This document shows positions 1-8,731 of a stretch of 64,000 nt of DNA, in pieces. The position numbers and the translations under genes are program-made. The stretch's first letter is position 1. Each line of letters begins with the position of its first letter. The notes under the pieces were generated by a model. That model did not search any database. It saw only the letters and a list, made by a program, of their open reading frames with translations, and was not told the origin of the DNA. Where the stretch lies: contig NZ_JAAOLX010000003.1 of the NCBI RefSeq assembly GCF_011601265.1, positions 248,001 to 312,000 on the forward strand, read 5' to 3'. Source of the DNA: Iodobacter violaceini (lineage in GTDB: Bacteria > Pseudomonadota > Gammaproteobacteria > Burkholderiales > Chitinibacteraceae).

Positions 1-651
1 GTGCGCACTTTATTCCACGAATTTGGCCATGGTTTGCACGGGCTGCTGTCAGATGTTGAATACAGCCTGCTGGCAGGACCGGCTGTGGCACGGGATTATG
101 TAGAGCTGCCTTCTCAACTCTTTGAAAACTGGGCCGAACAGGACGAAGTGCTCAAAAAGCATGCCTTGCATATTAAAACCGGCGAAGCGATTCCAGATAC
201 CCTGCTTGCCAAAATCAAAAATGCACGCTTTTTTAATCAGGGTTTTGAAACTGTGCGCTATCTGGGCTCTGCCCTGCTTGATTTACAAATCCATTTAGAT
301 TTAACTGAAAAAGTGCAGGATATCAGTGCTTTTGAAGCAGCCACGCTGGAAAAAATCGGCCTGCCCATAGCTGCAGGAATTAACCACCGCCTGCCCCATT
401 TCGGGCATCTGTTTTCGAGCGATGGTTATGCGGCAGGCTATTACGTATATATGTGGGCCGAAGTCTTAGAAGCAGATGCTTTTAATGCTTTTGCAGAAAC
501 GGGCAACCCTTTCGATCCGGCAACGGCAGAGCGCCTGTACCGCACGATTTACAGCGTGGGCAATTCTATCGATCCGGCCAGTGCATGGCTGGCATTTCGT
601 GGCCGTCCGGCAGAGGTAGCTCCCCTGCTTGCCAAACGTGGCTTAAATTAA
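1..651 (+). CDS. M3-family metallopeptidase (Dcp/oligopeptidase A-like), 3' part
   Basis: C-terminal 216 residues of a zinc oligopeptidase of family M3 (thimet oligopeptidase / peptidyl-dipeptidase Dcp group), which degrades short peptides in the cytoplasm. The window edge cuts the gene: the first visible codon GTG lies directly before the zinc site and is a valine inside the protein, not a start. The HExGH zinc motif is at residues 6-10 (TLFHEFGHGLH), followed by a conserved segment ending VELPSQLFENW and, near the end, the substrate-side segment with HLFSSDGYAAGYY. Usual length is about 680 residues, so roughly two thirds is missing upstream. The segment around the zinc site resembles Dcp more than OpdA, but the subfamily is uncertain. 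A 12-bp hairpin lies just downstream. Confidence 0.9.
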   Translation: MRTLFHEFGHGLHGLLSDVEYSLLAGPAVARDYVELPSQLFENWAEQDEVLKKHALHIKTGEAIPDTLLAKIKNARFFNQGFETVRYLGSALLDLQIHLDLTEKVQDISAFEAATLEKIGLPIAAGINHRLPHFGHLFSSDGYAAGYYVYMWAEVLEADAFNAFAETGNPFDPATAERLYRTIYSVGNSIDPASAWLAFRGRPAEVAPLLAKRGLN

Positions 652-674
652 GTAAACACAAGCCACATTTCTCT

Positions 675-707
675 GATGACGGCTTGTATATGGAGCAAGC
701 CGTCATC
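675..707. repeat. 12-bp perfect hairpin after the M3 peptidase gene
   Basis: Perfect inverted repeat, GATGACGGCTTG at 675-686 against its complement at 696-707, with a 9-base loop. It sits 24 bases after the M3 peptidase stop codon. It has the stem of an intrinsic terminator but no T-run on either side, so it may be an mRNA 3'-end stabiliser or a Rho-linked end rather than a classical terminator. Confidence 0.45.
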
Positions 708-772
708 CGGAGCATAAAACCAGAACGCAAGCGAACTGTTATTGTCAGCAAACACACATCAAGAGCCCGGCC

Positions 773-2164
773 ATGAGTAAACCTACTGCCAGACCTAAGC
801 CGATCGTGTTAATCGTCGATGATATGCCAGACAGTATTGCCATCCTCTCTTCTTGTCTTGAGGATGAGTACCAGCTGCTCACCGCCAGCAATGGCCACAC
901 TGCATTAAAACTGGCAAAAGAATATCTGCCGGATTTAATCCTGCTTGATGTCATTATGCCGGAGCTGGATGGCTACTCCGTATGTGCACAACTCAAATCC
1001 AACCCGGATACAGCGAAAATTCCCCTGATATTTGTTACTGCTTTATTAAGCACAGCAGATGAAGAGCGGGGCTTTGCAGCGGGTGCGGTGGATTATGTTA
1101 ATAAGCCCATCAGCCGTGCCATTTTGCGCGCAAGGGTGCGTGCCCATATTGCTCAGAATAAAATGCATCATGAGCTCTTGGCCTTTACTGAAGAATTAGA
1201 ACAAAAAGAACAGGATGCGGAGAAATCCCAGCGCTTGCTGAATGCGGTGCTCGATGCCATCCCCATCCGTGTTTTCTGGAAAGACCCCGATTCCCGCTAT
1301 ATTGGCTGTAACAGGCATTTTGCCAATGACAATGGAGTCAGCTCATCAGAGGAGATCATCGGCAGAACAGACTTTGACCTGATGCCCGAGCGCGCCAATG
1401 CCCTGCAAGCCTTCGCCCAGACGGTGATCCGTACCGGGCAAAGCCTGCTTAATCAGGAAGGAGCCATTACCACTCACGATGGCAAGCTCACCCATATCAG
1501 CCTGAACCATGTACCGCTGCTGGAAAGCGATGGCTCTGTCATTGGGATTGTGGGGGCTTATGAAGACATCACCCAGAGAAAACACACTTTTGATGCCTTG
1601 CAAGAAGCCAAACTAAAGCTGGAAAACAAGCTGGAAGAAATCGTTTCTTTGCAGGAAAAACTACTGGAAGCCGCTTTAAGAGATCCGCTGACCGGCTTAT
1701 ACAACCGCCGTTATCTGGCAGAAACTTTAGATATTATGCTGGCCCAGGCCACACGGAATCAGATGCCGCTCAGCGCGGTGATGATTGATATCGATCACTT
1801 TAAAACAGTTAATGATACTTATGGCCACCCGGCTGGGGATGAAGCACTGAAATGCCTGGCCCGCTTTTTAAGCGCTCAGGCCCGAACCAGCGATATTGTT
1901 TGCCGCCTTGGGGGAGAGGAGTTTTTAATTCTGATGATGGGCGCTTCAGCCGAAAACGCCCAAATTAAAATTGATAAATACCGTGAAGATTTTTCTAAAA
2001 TCACCATCCGCCATCAAAACAGTGCTTTAAAAATCACTTTTTCTGCAGGTATCGCGGTTTACCCGAATCACACTGAAAGCTCTAAAAAACTGCTTGAATA
2101 CGCCGATTTGGCACTCTATGCCTCAAAGCATAATGGCAGAAACCGGGTTTCAATTTTTAGCTGA
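773..2164 (+). CDS. Response regulator with PAS and GGDEF output (diguanylate cyclase)
   Basis: 463 residues; predicted to make cyclic di-GMP from two GTP under control of phosphorylation. Domains in order: receiver (about 10-128, acidic pair D16/D17, phospho-acceptor D59 in LILLDVIMPELDGYS, K111); short helix; PAS (about 155-270, ending GAYEDITQRKH); coiled coil (about 272-300); GGDEF domain (about 303-463). The active-site signature is GGEEF at 380-384, a functional variant, and an RxxD inhibitory site (R371-D374) lies five residues before it, so product inhibition is expected. No membrane segment, so cytoplasmic. No histidine kinase is adjacent; the partner must be elsewhere. The stop lies 10 bases from the convergent second GGDEF gene. 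The start codon has only a weak GAG upstream. Confidence 0.93.
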   Translation: MSKPTARPKPIVLIVDDMPDSIAILSSCLEDEYQLLTASNGHTALKLAKEYLPDLILLDVIMPELDGYSVCAQLKSNPDTAKIPLIFVTALLSTADEERGFAAGAVDYVNKPISRAILRARVRAHIAQNKMHHELLAFTEELEQKEQDAEKSQRLLNAVLDAIPIRVFWKDPDSRYIGCNRHFANDNGVSSSEEIIGRTDFDLMPERANALQAFAQTVIRTGQSLLNQEGAITTHDGKLTHISLNHVPLLESDGSVIGIVGAYEDITQRKHTFDALQEAKLKLENKLEEIVSLQEKLLEAALRDPLTGLYNRRYLAETLDIMLAQATRNQMPLSAVMIDIDHFKTVNDTYGHPAGDEALKCLARFLSAQARTSDIVCRLGGEEFLILMMGASAENAQIKIDKYREDFSKITIRHQNSALKITFSAGIAVYPNHTESSKKLLEYADLALYASKHNGRNRVSIFS

Positions 2165-2174
2165 GCGCAGCCTC

Positions 2175-3155
2175 TTATTGGGCCAGCTCAATCAGGCCCC
2201 GGCCATTGCGTTTAGCGATATACAGCGCTTCATCGGCGCGCAGCACGAGTGCGCGGCCATTTTCATCACCGCGCAACATGGCAATCCCGGTTGAAAACGT
2301 CACATCCAGGCGCTGCTGTTTATACATAAATGGATTGCGGCGGGCCACCTGCTGCAAACGCTCAAGCACATAGCGCGCACCATGAATATCGGTTTCGGCC
2401 AGCAAAATCAAAAATTCTTCACCACCATAACGCACAAGAATATCTGACTCTCTTAAAACTGATTTTGCGAGACCGGCAATATGAACCAGCACGTTGTCGC
2501 CCACGGCATGGCCAAAACGATCATTCACTAATTTGAAATCATCCAGATCAAACAGCACCACCGATAATTTATGGCCGTGCCGCTGGGCAAGCTTGGCTTC
2601 ACGTACTAAACGATTATCAAACCCCTGGCGATTCATTGCCCCTGTCAGCGCATCTTGCTCTAAAATCTGCCGGTTAATGGCCAGGTTTTCTTCGATACTG
2701 CGCACAGAATCACGGATAGCCAGCAAATCGGTTTTCGATGCGGTTACGGATGAATGCATTTCAGACGTAGAATTAATGATGGTATTGAGCAGGGTTTCCA
2801 GCTTGCTGTGCGTATCATCAGGGCTGACACTCTGTTCTAAATGTGCACGTCTTGTATCTTGCAGCTGGTCTAAACTGGCGGTCATGGCCTCGTTACCACC
2901 AGCTAAAGCGCTTAATAACTGCCCCGTGGTTTCGCCCATATCGCCAAGGATATCTTCCACCTTGTAAAGCAACTGCCATGCTTGTAAGGTTTCGTTCGAT
3001 GTTTTGGCATCGGGCGATTTAATCGTGGCAATGGCGTTGTAAAATTTGGTGTAATTTTCAGGTGTTGGCGCTAATCCACGTTCCGAAAGCTTTTTAAGTG
3101 CAATCCGGGCAATTTCCACCGGATTGACAGACGCTGATACAGTTACATTAGACAT
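2175..3155 (-). CDS. GGDEF diguanylate cyclase
   Basis: 326 residues. The N-terminal half (about 1-160) is a soluble helical region that opens with a segment containing GLAPTPENYTKFY, a module found ahead of GGDEF domains in betaproteobacteria. The C-terminal half is a GGDEF domain with GGEEF at 244-248 and an RxxD inhibitory site at R235-D238, so an active, product-inhibited cyclase is expected. No membrane segment. The ATG at 3155 is preferred: the longer reading would need a GTG at 3209 and adds residues with no family support. The gene faces the REC-PAS-GGDEF gene end to end and is divergent from mpl. The input signal is unknown. Confidence 0.9.
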   Translation of the reverse strand: MSNVTVSASVNPVEIARIALKKLSERGLAPTPENYTKFYNAIATIKSPDAKTSNETLQAWQLLYKVEDILGDMGETTGQLLSALAGGNEAMTASLDQLQDTRRAHLEQSVSPDDTHSKLETLLNTIINSTSEMHSSVTASKTDLLAIRDSVRSIEENLAINRQILEQDALTGAMNRQGFDNRLVREAKLAQRHGHKLSVVLFDLDDFKLVNDRFGHAVGDNVLVHIAGLAKSVLRESDILVRYGGEEFLILLAETDIHGARYVLERLQQVARRNPFMYKQQRLDVTFSTGIAMLRGDENGRALVLRADEALYIAKRNGRGLIELAQ

Positions 3156-3260
3156 AAGTGACACAAAGCCATTACACAATAGTTTAGAAGAACGATTGTA
3201 CGCAAACACGAGCGATGAATCTATGACAATACCCTTATTACCCTAGGAATTTAAACCGAT

Positions 3261-4625
3261 ATGCATATTCATATTCTCGGAATTTGCGGCACATTTATGG
3301 GTGGCATTGCTGCACTTGCCCGTACAGCAGGCCATACAGTAACCGGCTGCGACGCCAATGTTTACCCCCCAATGTCTACTCAGCTGAAAGCACTTGGAAT
3401 TGAGCTGATCGAAGGCTGGGATTCAGACCAGCTGTCTTTAGGTGCAGATCTGTATGTGATCGGCAATGTGGTTACGCGCGGCAATCCTTTAATGGAAGAA
3501 ATCCTGAACCGCGGCCTGCCATATACATCAGGCCCGCAATGGCTGGGCGACAATCTGCTGCGCGATAAATGGGTGCTCTGCGTTGCAGGAACTCACGGCA
3601 AAACCAGTACCAGCTCGATGCTGGCGTGGATTTTAGAATACGCAGGTTTAGCGCCAGGCTTTTTAATTGGCGGCATTCCGGAAAACTTTGGCATCTCCGC
3701 CCGTGCTCCAGGCATACCACGCCAGGACAGCGCGTCCACCTCTCCTTTTTTTGTACTTGAAGCCGACGAATACGATACCGCTTTCTTTGATAAGCGCAGC
3801 AAATTTGTGCATTACCGCCCGCGCACTGCCGTGCTGAATAATCTTGAATTTGATCACGCCGATATTTTTGCGGATCTGGCCGCCATTGAAACCCAGTTTC
3901 ACCATTTGGTACGCACCGTGCCGGGCCTTGGGCGGCTGCTGGTGAATGGCAAGGAAGACAGCTTAAAACGAGTCCTCGATAAAGGCTGCTGGAGTGAGGT
4001 GGAATACTTTGGCGGTGCATCCGGCTGGCGTGCGGGCCGTTGCTTTGACGATGGCTTTGAAGTACTGCTTGGTGATCAGCCTCAGGGTGAATTGCACTGG
4101 GATCTGATAGGTGAGCACAATCAAATGAATGCGCTGGCCGCGATAGCAGCAGCCCGCCATGTGGGCGTAAGCCCTGCCGTGGCTATTGCAGCACTTGCGG
4201 AATTTAAAAACGTGAAGCGCCGCATGGAGATCAAAGGCCATTGCAAGGGCATTACGGTTTACGACGACTTTGCTCACCACCCTACTGCCATTGCCACAAC
4301 TGTGGCGGGCTTACGCAAAAAAGTCGGCAATGCCCGCATTCTGGCTGTACTGGAGCCACGATCCAACACCATGAAGCTGGGCAGCATGAAAGAAGCACTG
4401 CCGGGCAGCCTGCAAGGTGCTGACCTGATTTTCTGCTATGGCGCCAATCTTGGCTGGAGCAGCAGCGAAGCCCTTGCATCTCTGGGCACTAAAGCGCAAA
4501 GCTTTGATGATCTCAGTCTCTTAATTGAAGCAGTGCGTCTGGCCGCGCAAGCAGGTGACCATATTCTGATTATGAGTAACGGCGGTTTTGGCGGTGTGCA
4601 CGGCAAATTATTAGCTGCTTTATAA
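3261..4625 (+). CDS. mpl: UDP-N-acetylmuramate:L-alanyl-gamma-D-glutamyl-meso-diaminopimelate ligase
   Basis: 454 residues, the usual length for Mpl. It joins the recycled tripeptide L-Ala-gamma-D-Glu-meso-DAP to UDP-MurNAc in the cytoplasm, saving murein turnover products. The N-terminus HILGICGTFMGGIAALA is the family's Rossmann-like opening. The P-loop is at about 108-116 (VAGTHGKTST). The Mur-ligase central segment with VLNNLEFDHADIF follows at about 193-205, and the C-terminal domain carries VYDDFAHHPTA. Transcribed away from the GGDEF gene and followed by the PIG-L gene 156 bases downstream. Identification is firm. Confidence 0.95.
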   Translation: MHIHILGICGTFMGGIAALARTAGHTVTGCDANVYPPMSTQLKALGIELIEGWDSDQLSLGADLYVIGNVVTRGNPLMEEILNRGLPYTSGPQWLGDNLLRDKWVLCVAGTHGKTSTSSMLAWILEYAGLAPGFLIGGIPENFGISARAPGIPRQDSASTSPFFVLEADEYDTAFFDKRSKFVHYRPRTAVLNNLEFDHADIFADLAAIETQFHHLVRTVPGLGRLLVNGKEDSLKRVLDKGCWSEVEYFGGASGWRAGRCFDDGFEVLLGDQPQGELHWDLIGEHNQMNALAAIAAARHVGVSPAVAIAALAEFKNVKRRMEIKGHCKGITVYDDFAHHPTAIATTVAGLRKKVGNARILAVLEPRSNTMKLGSMKEALPGSLQGADLIFCYGANLGWSSSEALASLGTKAQSFDDLSLLIEAVRLAAQAGDHILIMSNGGFGGVHGKLLAAL

Positions 4626-4781
4626 AAAATATGAGCAAGCGGAGAGAGGCAGCGCGGATATCTGCGCTAAAAGCCCGCCTGATCACGATCCAGATCAAGG
4701 CAGGCCCCTCCCCTCGCTTAACGCAAAAGCATATACTGCGTAAGTAATTTCACTTAACGAAAAGACTTGGAGAAGACGCCA

Positions 4782-5639
4782 ATGAGCAATCCGTATATCG
4801 AGCTGGTTAAGGCCCACGACGCCCTGTTACAAAAACAAGATGCACCATTGTTTACGACCTTAGATGGCCTGACGATTGCGGCAAAGCAAGCGCAAACCTC
4901 CTCTCCCGTGGCCATGGTTTTTGCGCCCCACCCCGATGATGAATGCATTATTGGTGCTTTACCCCTGCGCCTGGCGCGCGAAGATGGCTACCGCGTAATC
5001 AATGTGGCCGTCACACTGGGCTCTAATTTGCCACGCCAGCCAGAACGTCTGGCCGAGCTGGATCGTGCCTGTCAGGTACTTGGTTTTGAATTACAGGAAA
5101 CAATTCCCGGCGGCCTGATGGCGGTCAACCCGAAGACCCGCGAAAGCGATCCTGCCGCATGGGCAGAAAAAGTAGATGTCATCGCCGCACTAATCAAACA
5201 ATACCAGCCCACAGTATGCGTTGTGCCTAACGACAACGACGGCCACGCCGCGCATATCGGCACGCATTTCCTCTTGCTGGATGCTCTGGCCAGGCTGGGC
5301 CATGCCTGCTTTGTGGTGCAATCTGAATTCTGGCGTGCAATGGCCACACCGAATGCGCTGATTGAAACGAATATTGCTGACACCGCTGATCTGATCGCTG
5401 CGCTGGCTTGCCACGTGGGCGAAGTGCAACGTAATCCTTACCACCTGCGTTTAACCTCATGGATGGCCGACAATGTACGCCGCGGGGCAGAAGTAGTGGG
5501 TGGAGCCGGTGTTGCCGCACCTACTTTCTCTTTTGGCACGATCTACCGCATTGATCACTTTGACGGCAAAGCCCTGCAAGACAATGGCCAAAAGTACATT
5601 TTGTCCGCAGAACAGCGGATAGGCAGTTTGTTTAAGTAA
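4782..5639 (+). CDS. PIG-L family deacetylase
   Basis: 285 residues. The PIG-L/LmbE fold has zinc-dependent N-deacetylases acting on GlcNAc-type substrates, including the bacillithiol and mycothiol enzymes. The signature VFAPHPDDECIIGA (about residues 45-58) supplies the metal-binding His and the Asp pair, and NDNDGHAAHIGTH (about 150-162) the third ligand region. No signal peptide, so probably cytoplasmic. The ATG at 4782 is chosen because GGAG lies at 4769-4772 with 9-base spacing; a TTG at 4767 lacks such a site. The substrate cannot be told from the sequence. It is convergent with the GH18 gene. Confidence 0.85.
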   Translation: MSNPYIELVKAHDALLQKQDAPLFTTLDGLTIAAKQAQTSSPVAMVFAPHPDDECIIGALPLRLAREDGYRVINVAVTLGSNLPRQPERLAELDRACQVLGFELQETIPGGLMAVNPKTRESDPAAWAEKVDVIAALIKQYQPTVCVVPNDNDGHAAHIGTHFLLLDALARLGHACFVVQSEFWRAMATPNALIETNIADTADLIAALACHVGEVQRNPYHLRLTSWMADNVRRGAEVVGGAGVAAPTFSFGTIYRIDHFDGKALQDNGQKYILSAEQRIGSLFK

Positions 5640-5643
5640 TAAC

Positions 5644-5720
5644 TCAGGGGGGCGCGAACTTGTGCCCCCTGAAAAATACCGGTTAATGCCGTGGCTTAAG
5701 TTGATGAATCCGGCCACGGC
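5644..5720. terminator. Two hairpins between the convergent PIG-L and GH18 genes
   Basis: The first hairpin pairs TCAGGGGG (5644-5651) with CCCCCTGA (5665-5672). The second pairs GCCGTGGC (5688-5695) with GCCACGGC (5713-5720). Both lie in the 93-base gap between two convergent stop codons, where transcription must end from both sides. Neither has a strong T-run, so bidirectional or Rho-assisted termination is an inference. Confidence 0.4.
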
Positions 5721-5732
5721 CTTGTGACCGCC

Positions 5733-6785
5733 CTACTCATACTGCAAACCTTCCCACAGCGCATCCATCAGCACGCCATCTCTGTCTTCTGAGTACTCCC
5801 AAAAGAAAGCGCCTGCCAGGCCGTGTTGCTTCACAAAAGCCATTTTGTGAGCAACAGAGGTTTCGTCTTCATAGCTGACAAAGCGCTCCCCAGCCATCAG
5901 CCAGGGTGCTTTAGCATCATCATCCCAGTGTTTTACCGCACCCGCCGGAATCAGCTCGTGCACAATCTGGCTATAGCTGGCGCTGCCATTACTCTTTGCA
6001 AGCCCCGCCTCACCCAAAGCAGGGGCAATCAGGCTGCGGCCATAAAATGCACAGCCTAAAACCAGCTTATGGGCTGGCAGACCATTGGCCGTCAGTAAGG
6101 CCACTGATTTAGCGCAGCTATCGCCTTCCGGGTCTGCCGGGGTATTAAACAAATTGCTGTGATGGCCAGCGCGAGTCGCCCAGCCATTATAAAAATCGTA
6201 AGTCATTAAATTAACAAAATCGCAAAGCTCAGCCACTGCGGGCATCTCTACACCATCAAGATAATACTGGCCCGCACCGGCAGCGATAGTCAGCAAATAA
6301 GAATCGCCATGCGCTTTGGATTCTGCATTCAGCTGGCGGCGCAGCTCGGCCAGCAGCAGCGTAAAATTGTGCTTATCTTCCGGCCTTGCCTTAATCCCCG
6401 CCATATCACTGGCCGGATATTCCCAATCCAGATCAATGCCATCAAAACCATGCAGATGCATAAAGCGAATTGCAGAGGCCACAAACTGCTCGCGCGAGCT
6501 GGCCGTTAAAGCCGCGTCCGAGAAGCCTTCTGCCCCCCAGCCACCAATTGAAATCAGTAATTTAAGATGAGGATGCCTGGAGCGCAGACCGCGTAAATGA
6601 GCAATCCCCTCCACCGCACGTGGCTGGCTTTGATCTTTACTTTGCTCCGTAAACAGCACTACTTCGCCATCCTGAATATTGGCAAAGGCATAGCAAATAT
6701 GCGTCAGCCTTGCGGCATCGCGCTCCAGCGGCAAGCCAGACCAATCCGTCCAGCCCGCGATATAGCCCAATAAAATATGTTTCAT
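5733..6785 (-). CDS. Glycoside hydrolase family 18 (chitinase-like)
   Basis: 350 residues, a single GH18 TIM barrel that cleaves beta-1,4 bonds between N-acetylglucosamine units. The catalytic DxxDxDxE motif is at D115-E122 (DGIDLDWE), with E122 the proton donor, and the SxGG strand is ISIGGWG at about 79-85. No carbohydrate-binding module, linker or signal peptide is present: the protein starts MKHILLGYIAGW directly at the first barrel strand. It is therefore predicted to be cytoplasmic or leaderless, more likely acting on imported oligomers than on solid chitin. The ATG at 6785 follows GAGGA at good spacing; an upstream in-frame start at 6806 does not improve the case. The stop of ridA lies 56 bases upstream on the same strand. 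Confidence 0.9.
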   Translation of the reverse strand: MKHILLGYIAGWTDWSGLPLERDAARLTHICYAFANIQDGEVVLFTEQSKDQSQPRAVEGIAHLRGLRSRHPHLKLLISIGGWGAEGFSDAALTASSREQFVASAIRFMHLHGFDGIDLDWEYPASDMAGIKARPEDKHNFTLLLAELRRQLNAESKAHGDSYLLTIAAGAGQYYLDGVEMPAVAELCDFVNLMTYDFYNGWATRAGHHSNLFNTPADPEGDSCAKSVALLTANGLPAHKLVLGCAFYGRSLIAPALGEAGLAKSNGSASYSQIVHELIPAGAVKHWDDDAKAPWLMAGERFVSYEDETSVAHKMAFVKQHGLAGAFFWEYSEDRDGVLMDALWEGLQYE

Positions 6786-6841
6786 AGCGTCCTCATCTGC
6801 ACTCAACCCTGCCCATCGCCAGGCGGCATAGACCGCCCTGC

Positions 6842-7192
6842 TTACAAAGCAGCAATCACCGACATTTCTACTTTATAACGCGGATCAGCCAGACGAGCCT
6901 CTACCGTTGCGCGGCAAGGGGTATGACCGGCAGGCACCCATTCAGACCATGCGATATTCATTGCATCGTAATCGGCCATATCCGCCAGATAAATTGTGAC
7001 TGAAAGAATCTTTTGTTTATCAGAGCCAATTTCACCTAATAATTTATCAATAAAGCCCAATACTTCAACGGTTTGGCTTTTTGCGTCAGCTTCCAGATTT
7101 TCCGCAATTTGCCCGGCCAGATAAACCGTATTATTGTGCACCACAATTTCAGATAAACGCGGGCCGACGTGATAACGCTGAATTGAAGACAT
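6842..7192 (-). CDS. RidA family protein (enamine/imine deaminase-like)
   Basis: 116 residues, close to the usual 110-130. RidA proteins hydrolyse reactive 2-aminoacrylate-type enamines made by PLP enzymes, releasing ammonia in the cytoplasm. Family features are VYLAGQIAE near residue 25, VTIYLADMADYDAMN near 67-80, and the substrate-binding Arg in PCRATVEARLADP near 94-106. The start ATG is preceded by AGGGAG. It belongs to a RidA subgroup rather than canonical YjgF, since the N-terminal region differs. It lies upstream of the GH18 gene in the same direction and may be co-transcribed with it. Confidence 0.85.
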   Translation of the reverse strand: MSSIQRYHVGPRLSEIVVHNNTVYLAGQIAENLEADAKSQTVEVLGFIDKLLGEIGSDKQKILSVTIYLADMADYDAMNIAWSEWVPAGHTPCRATVEARLADPRYKVEMSVIAAL

Positions 7193-7436
7193 TTAGAACT
7201 CCCTTTAAATTTAAAAAAAGCTTAAAAAAATATGCAGGCACAGAGATCAATCAGAACACAAAGCACCCGGAGAAAAAAAGAATGAATATAGAAATTTTTT
7301 TGAAAAATTTGCAGGGTTTATAATTATGTAAGCAGCATTCTGTGGCAATGAATTTCTTTATTTTCTTTCTGCGTGCGCTGTGTTCTTTGCACTTTCTCTG
7401 AGTCTGTAAATCTTTTTTCAAGTATATAGAAAACAC
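7193..7436. repeat. AT-rich gap with two opposed CACAGAG/AGAACACA-type segments
   Basis: Non-coding gap of about 280 bases between the start of ridA and the 3' end of the desaturase gene. A purine-rich segment at about 7235-7281, containing AGAACACAAAGCAC, recurs as an imperfect copy on the opposite strand at about 7355-7410, which reads AGAACACAGCGCAC on the minus strand. A plus-strand TATAAT is seen near 7317, but no plus-strand gene follows it. The ridA ribosome-binding site lies at the left edge. Confidence 0.4.
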
Positions 7437-7465
7437 AAAAAAGGCGAACCCTCGTTCGCCTTTTT
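7437..7465 (-). terminator. Intrinsic terminator of the desaturase gene
   Basis: Stem of about 12 bp: AAAAAGGCGAAC against GTTCGCCTTTTT with a four-base loop (7450-7453). It sits seven bases past the desaturase stop on the minus strand, where the stem is followed by T-rich sequence. Confidence 0.8.
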
Positions 7466-7471
7466 ATATGA

Positions 7472-8659
7472 TTAAACCACGGTGCGCAGCCGGAAAGAGA
7501 AGTCTTGCAATGCGGCAATACCGCTGGCTTCGGCTCGGTTACACCAGTCCTGCAGCAGTTTCACCAGCTCCGGACGGGATAAGGCAGAGCGCTCCCACAA
7601 ACGTGTTAACTCCTGGCGCATCTGATAAATTTGCTCCAGCACAGTGCTTTCTGCCAGCACCTTCGCCAGGATTTTCTGATCCTGCTCAGGCGTGTCTTTG
7701 GCATCCTGCTTAAGCCAGATTTTCATTTGCCGTACCGGATCAAAATCAATCTGCGGCAATCTGGCGCTATGGCGCATGCGTTCTACTTCTTCGCCTACCG
7801 TGCCTTTTAAGGTTCGCGCATAATTGGCAGCAATCGCATAGCGGTTTGCAATAATCGCTTGTAAAGAGGCTTCGTCTAATTCACGTTTTGCCGCTGCAGA
7901 TAAAGTCATTTTAGGCGCAATTTTACGCACCTTTGCCAGGCCAAAAATCTGCAGGCTGCGGATATACATCCAGCCAATATCAAATTCAAACCATTTATAA
8001 GACAGCTTGGCCGATGTGCCAAAGGTATGGTGATTATTATGCAATTCTTCACCGCCAATAATAATTCCCCATGGAACAATATTGGTTGATGCATCTTCGC
8101 ATTCAAAATTGCGATAGCCCCAGTAGTGACCAATACCATTAATAATGCCGGCAGCAGTCAGGGGAATCCAGATCATTTGCATGGCCCAAATCCAGATGCC
8201 ATTAACGCCAAACAGGCAAAGATCGATCAGCAGCATCAGCACAGGGCCAAGCGTATTGTGTTTGCCATACAGATGGCGCTCTAAAAAATCATCGGGCGTG
8301 CCATGGCCATACTTTTGCATGGTTTCTTTATTTGCAGCTTCGGCACGGTACAGCTCGTAGCCTTCCCAAAATACTTTTTTAATGCCGTAAATTTGCGGGC
8401 TGTGCGGGTCTTCTGCCGTCTCACATTTGGCATGGTGTTTACGGTGAATTGACGCCCATTCCTTGGTGATCTGCCCTGTGGTTAACCAAAGCCAGAAGCG
8501 AAAAAAATGACTGGCAATCGGGTGTAAATCCAGCGCACGGTGCGCCTGATGCCGGTGCAAAAAAATGGTTACTGATGCAATCGTAATATGCGTCAATACC
8601 AAAGCCACCAATATATAAGCCCACCAAGGCAGGTCGATCAGCCCATTAAGCCAGTTCAT
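7472..8659 (-). CDS. Membrane fatty-acid (acyl-CoA/acyl-lipid) desaturase
   Basis: 395 residues. This di-iron membrane enzyme introduces a cis double bond (delta-9 type expected) into a fatty acyl chain, raising membrane fluidity. The three histidine boxes are HRHQAH (35-40), HRKHH (72-76) and HNNHH (207-211). Hydrophobic spans occur at about 13-33 and 136-175. A long soluble helical C-terminal extension (about 270-395) follows the catalytic part; it is seen in a proteobacterial subgroup and its role is not clear. It has its own terminator and is a single-gene unit. The acyl carrier used and the exact regiospecificity cannot be read from the sequence. Confidence 0.92.
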   Translation of the reverse strand: MNWLNGLIDLPWWAYILVALVLTHITIASVTIFLHRHQAHRALDLHPIASHFFRFWLWLTTGQITKEWASIHRKHHAKCETAEDPHSPQIYGIKKVFWEGYELYRAEAANKETMQKYGHGTPDDFLERHLYGKHNTLGPVLMLLIDLCLFGVNGIWIWAMQMIWIPLTAAGIINGIGHYWGYRNFECEDASTNIVPWGIIIGGEELHNNHHTFGTSAKLSYKWFEFDIGWMYIRSLQIFGLAKVRKIAPKMTLSAAAKRELDEASLQAIIANRYAIAANYARTLKGTVGEEVERMRHSARLPQIDFDPVRQMKIWLKQDAKDTPEQDQKILAKVLAESTVLEQIYQMRQELTRLWERSALSRPELVKLLQDWCNRAEASGIAALQDFSFRLRTVV

Positions 8660-8731
8660 TTTCTTATCTCCACACAGGCCAGCAGCCTGTTTTATTTTTT
8701 GTAAGCACGGATTCTACGCAAGACTTGCCGG

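Noticed and set aside
3472-4020. 182-codon minus-strand open frame inside mpl
   Set aside because: Shadow of mpl; Cys/Arg-rich with no recognisable domain.
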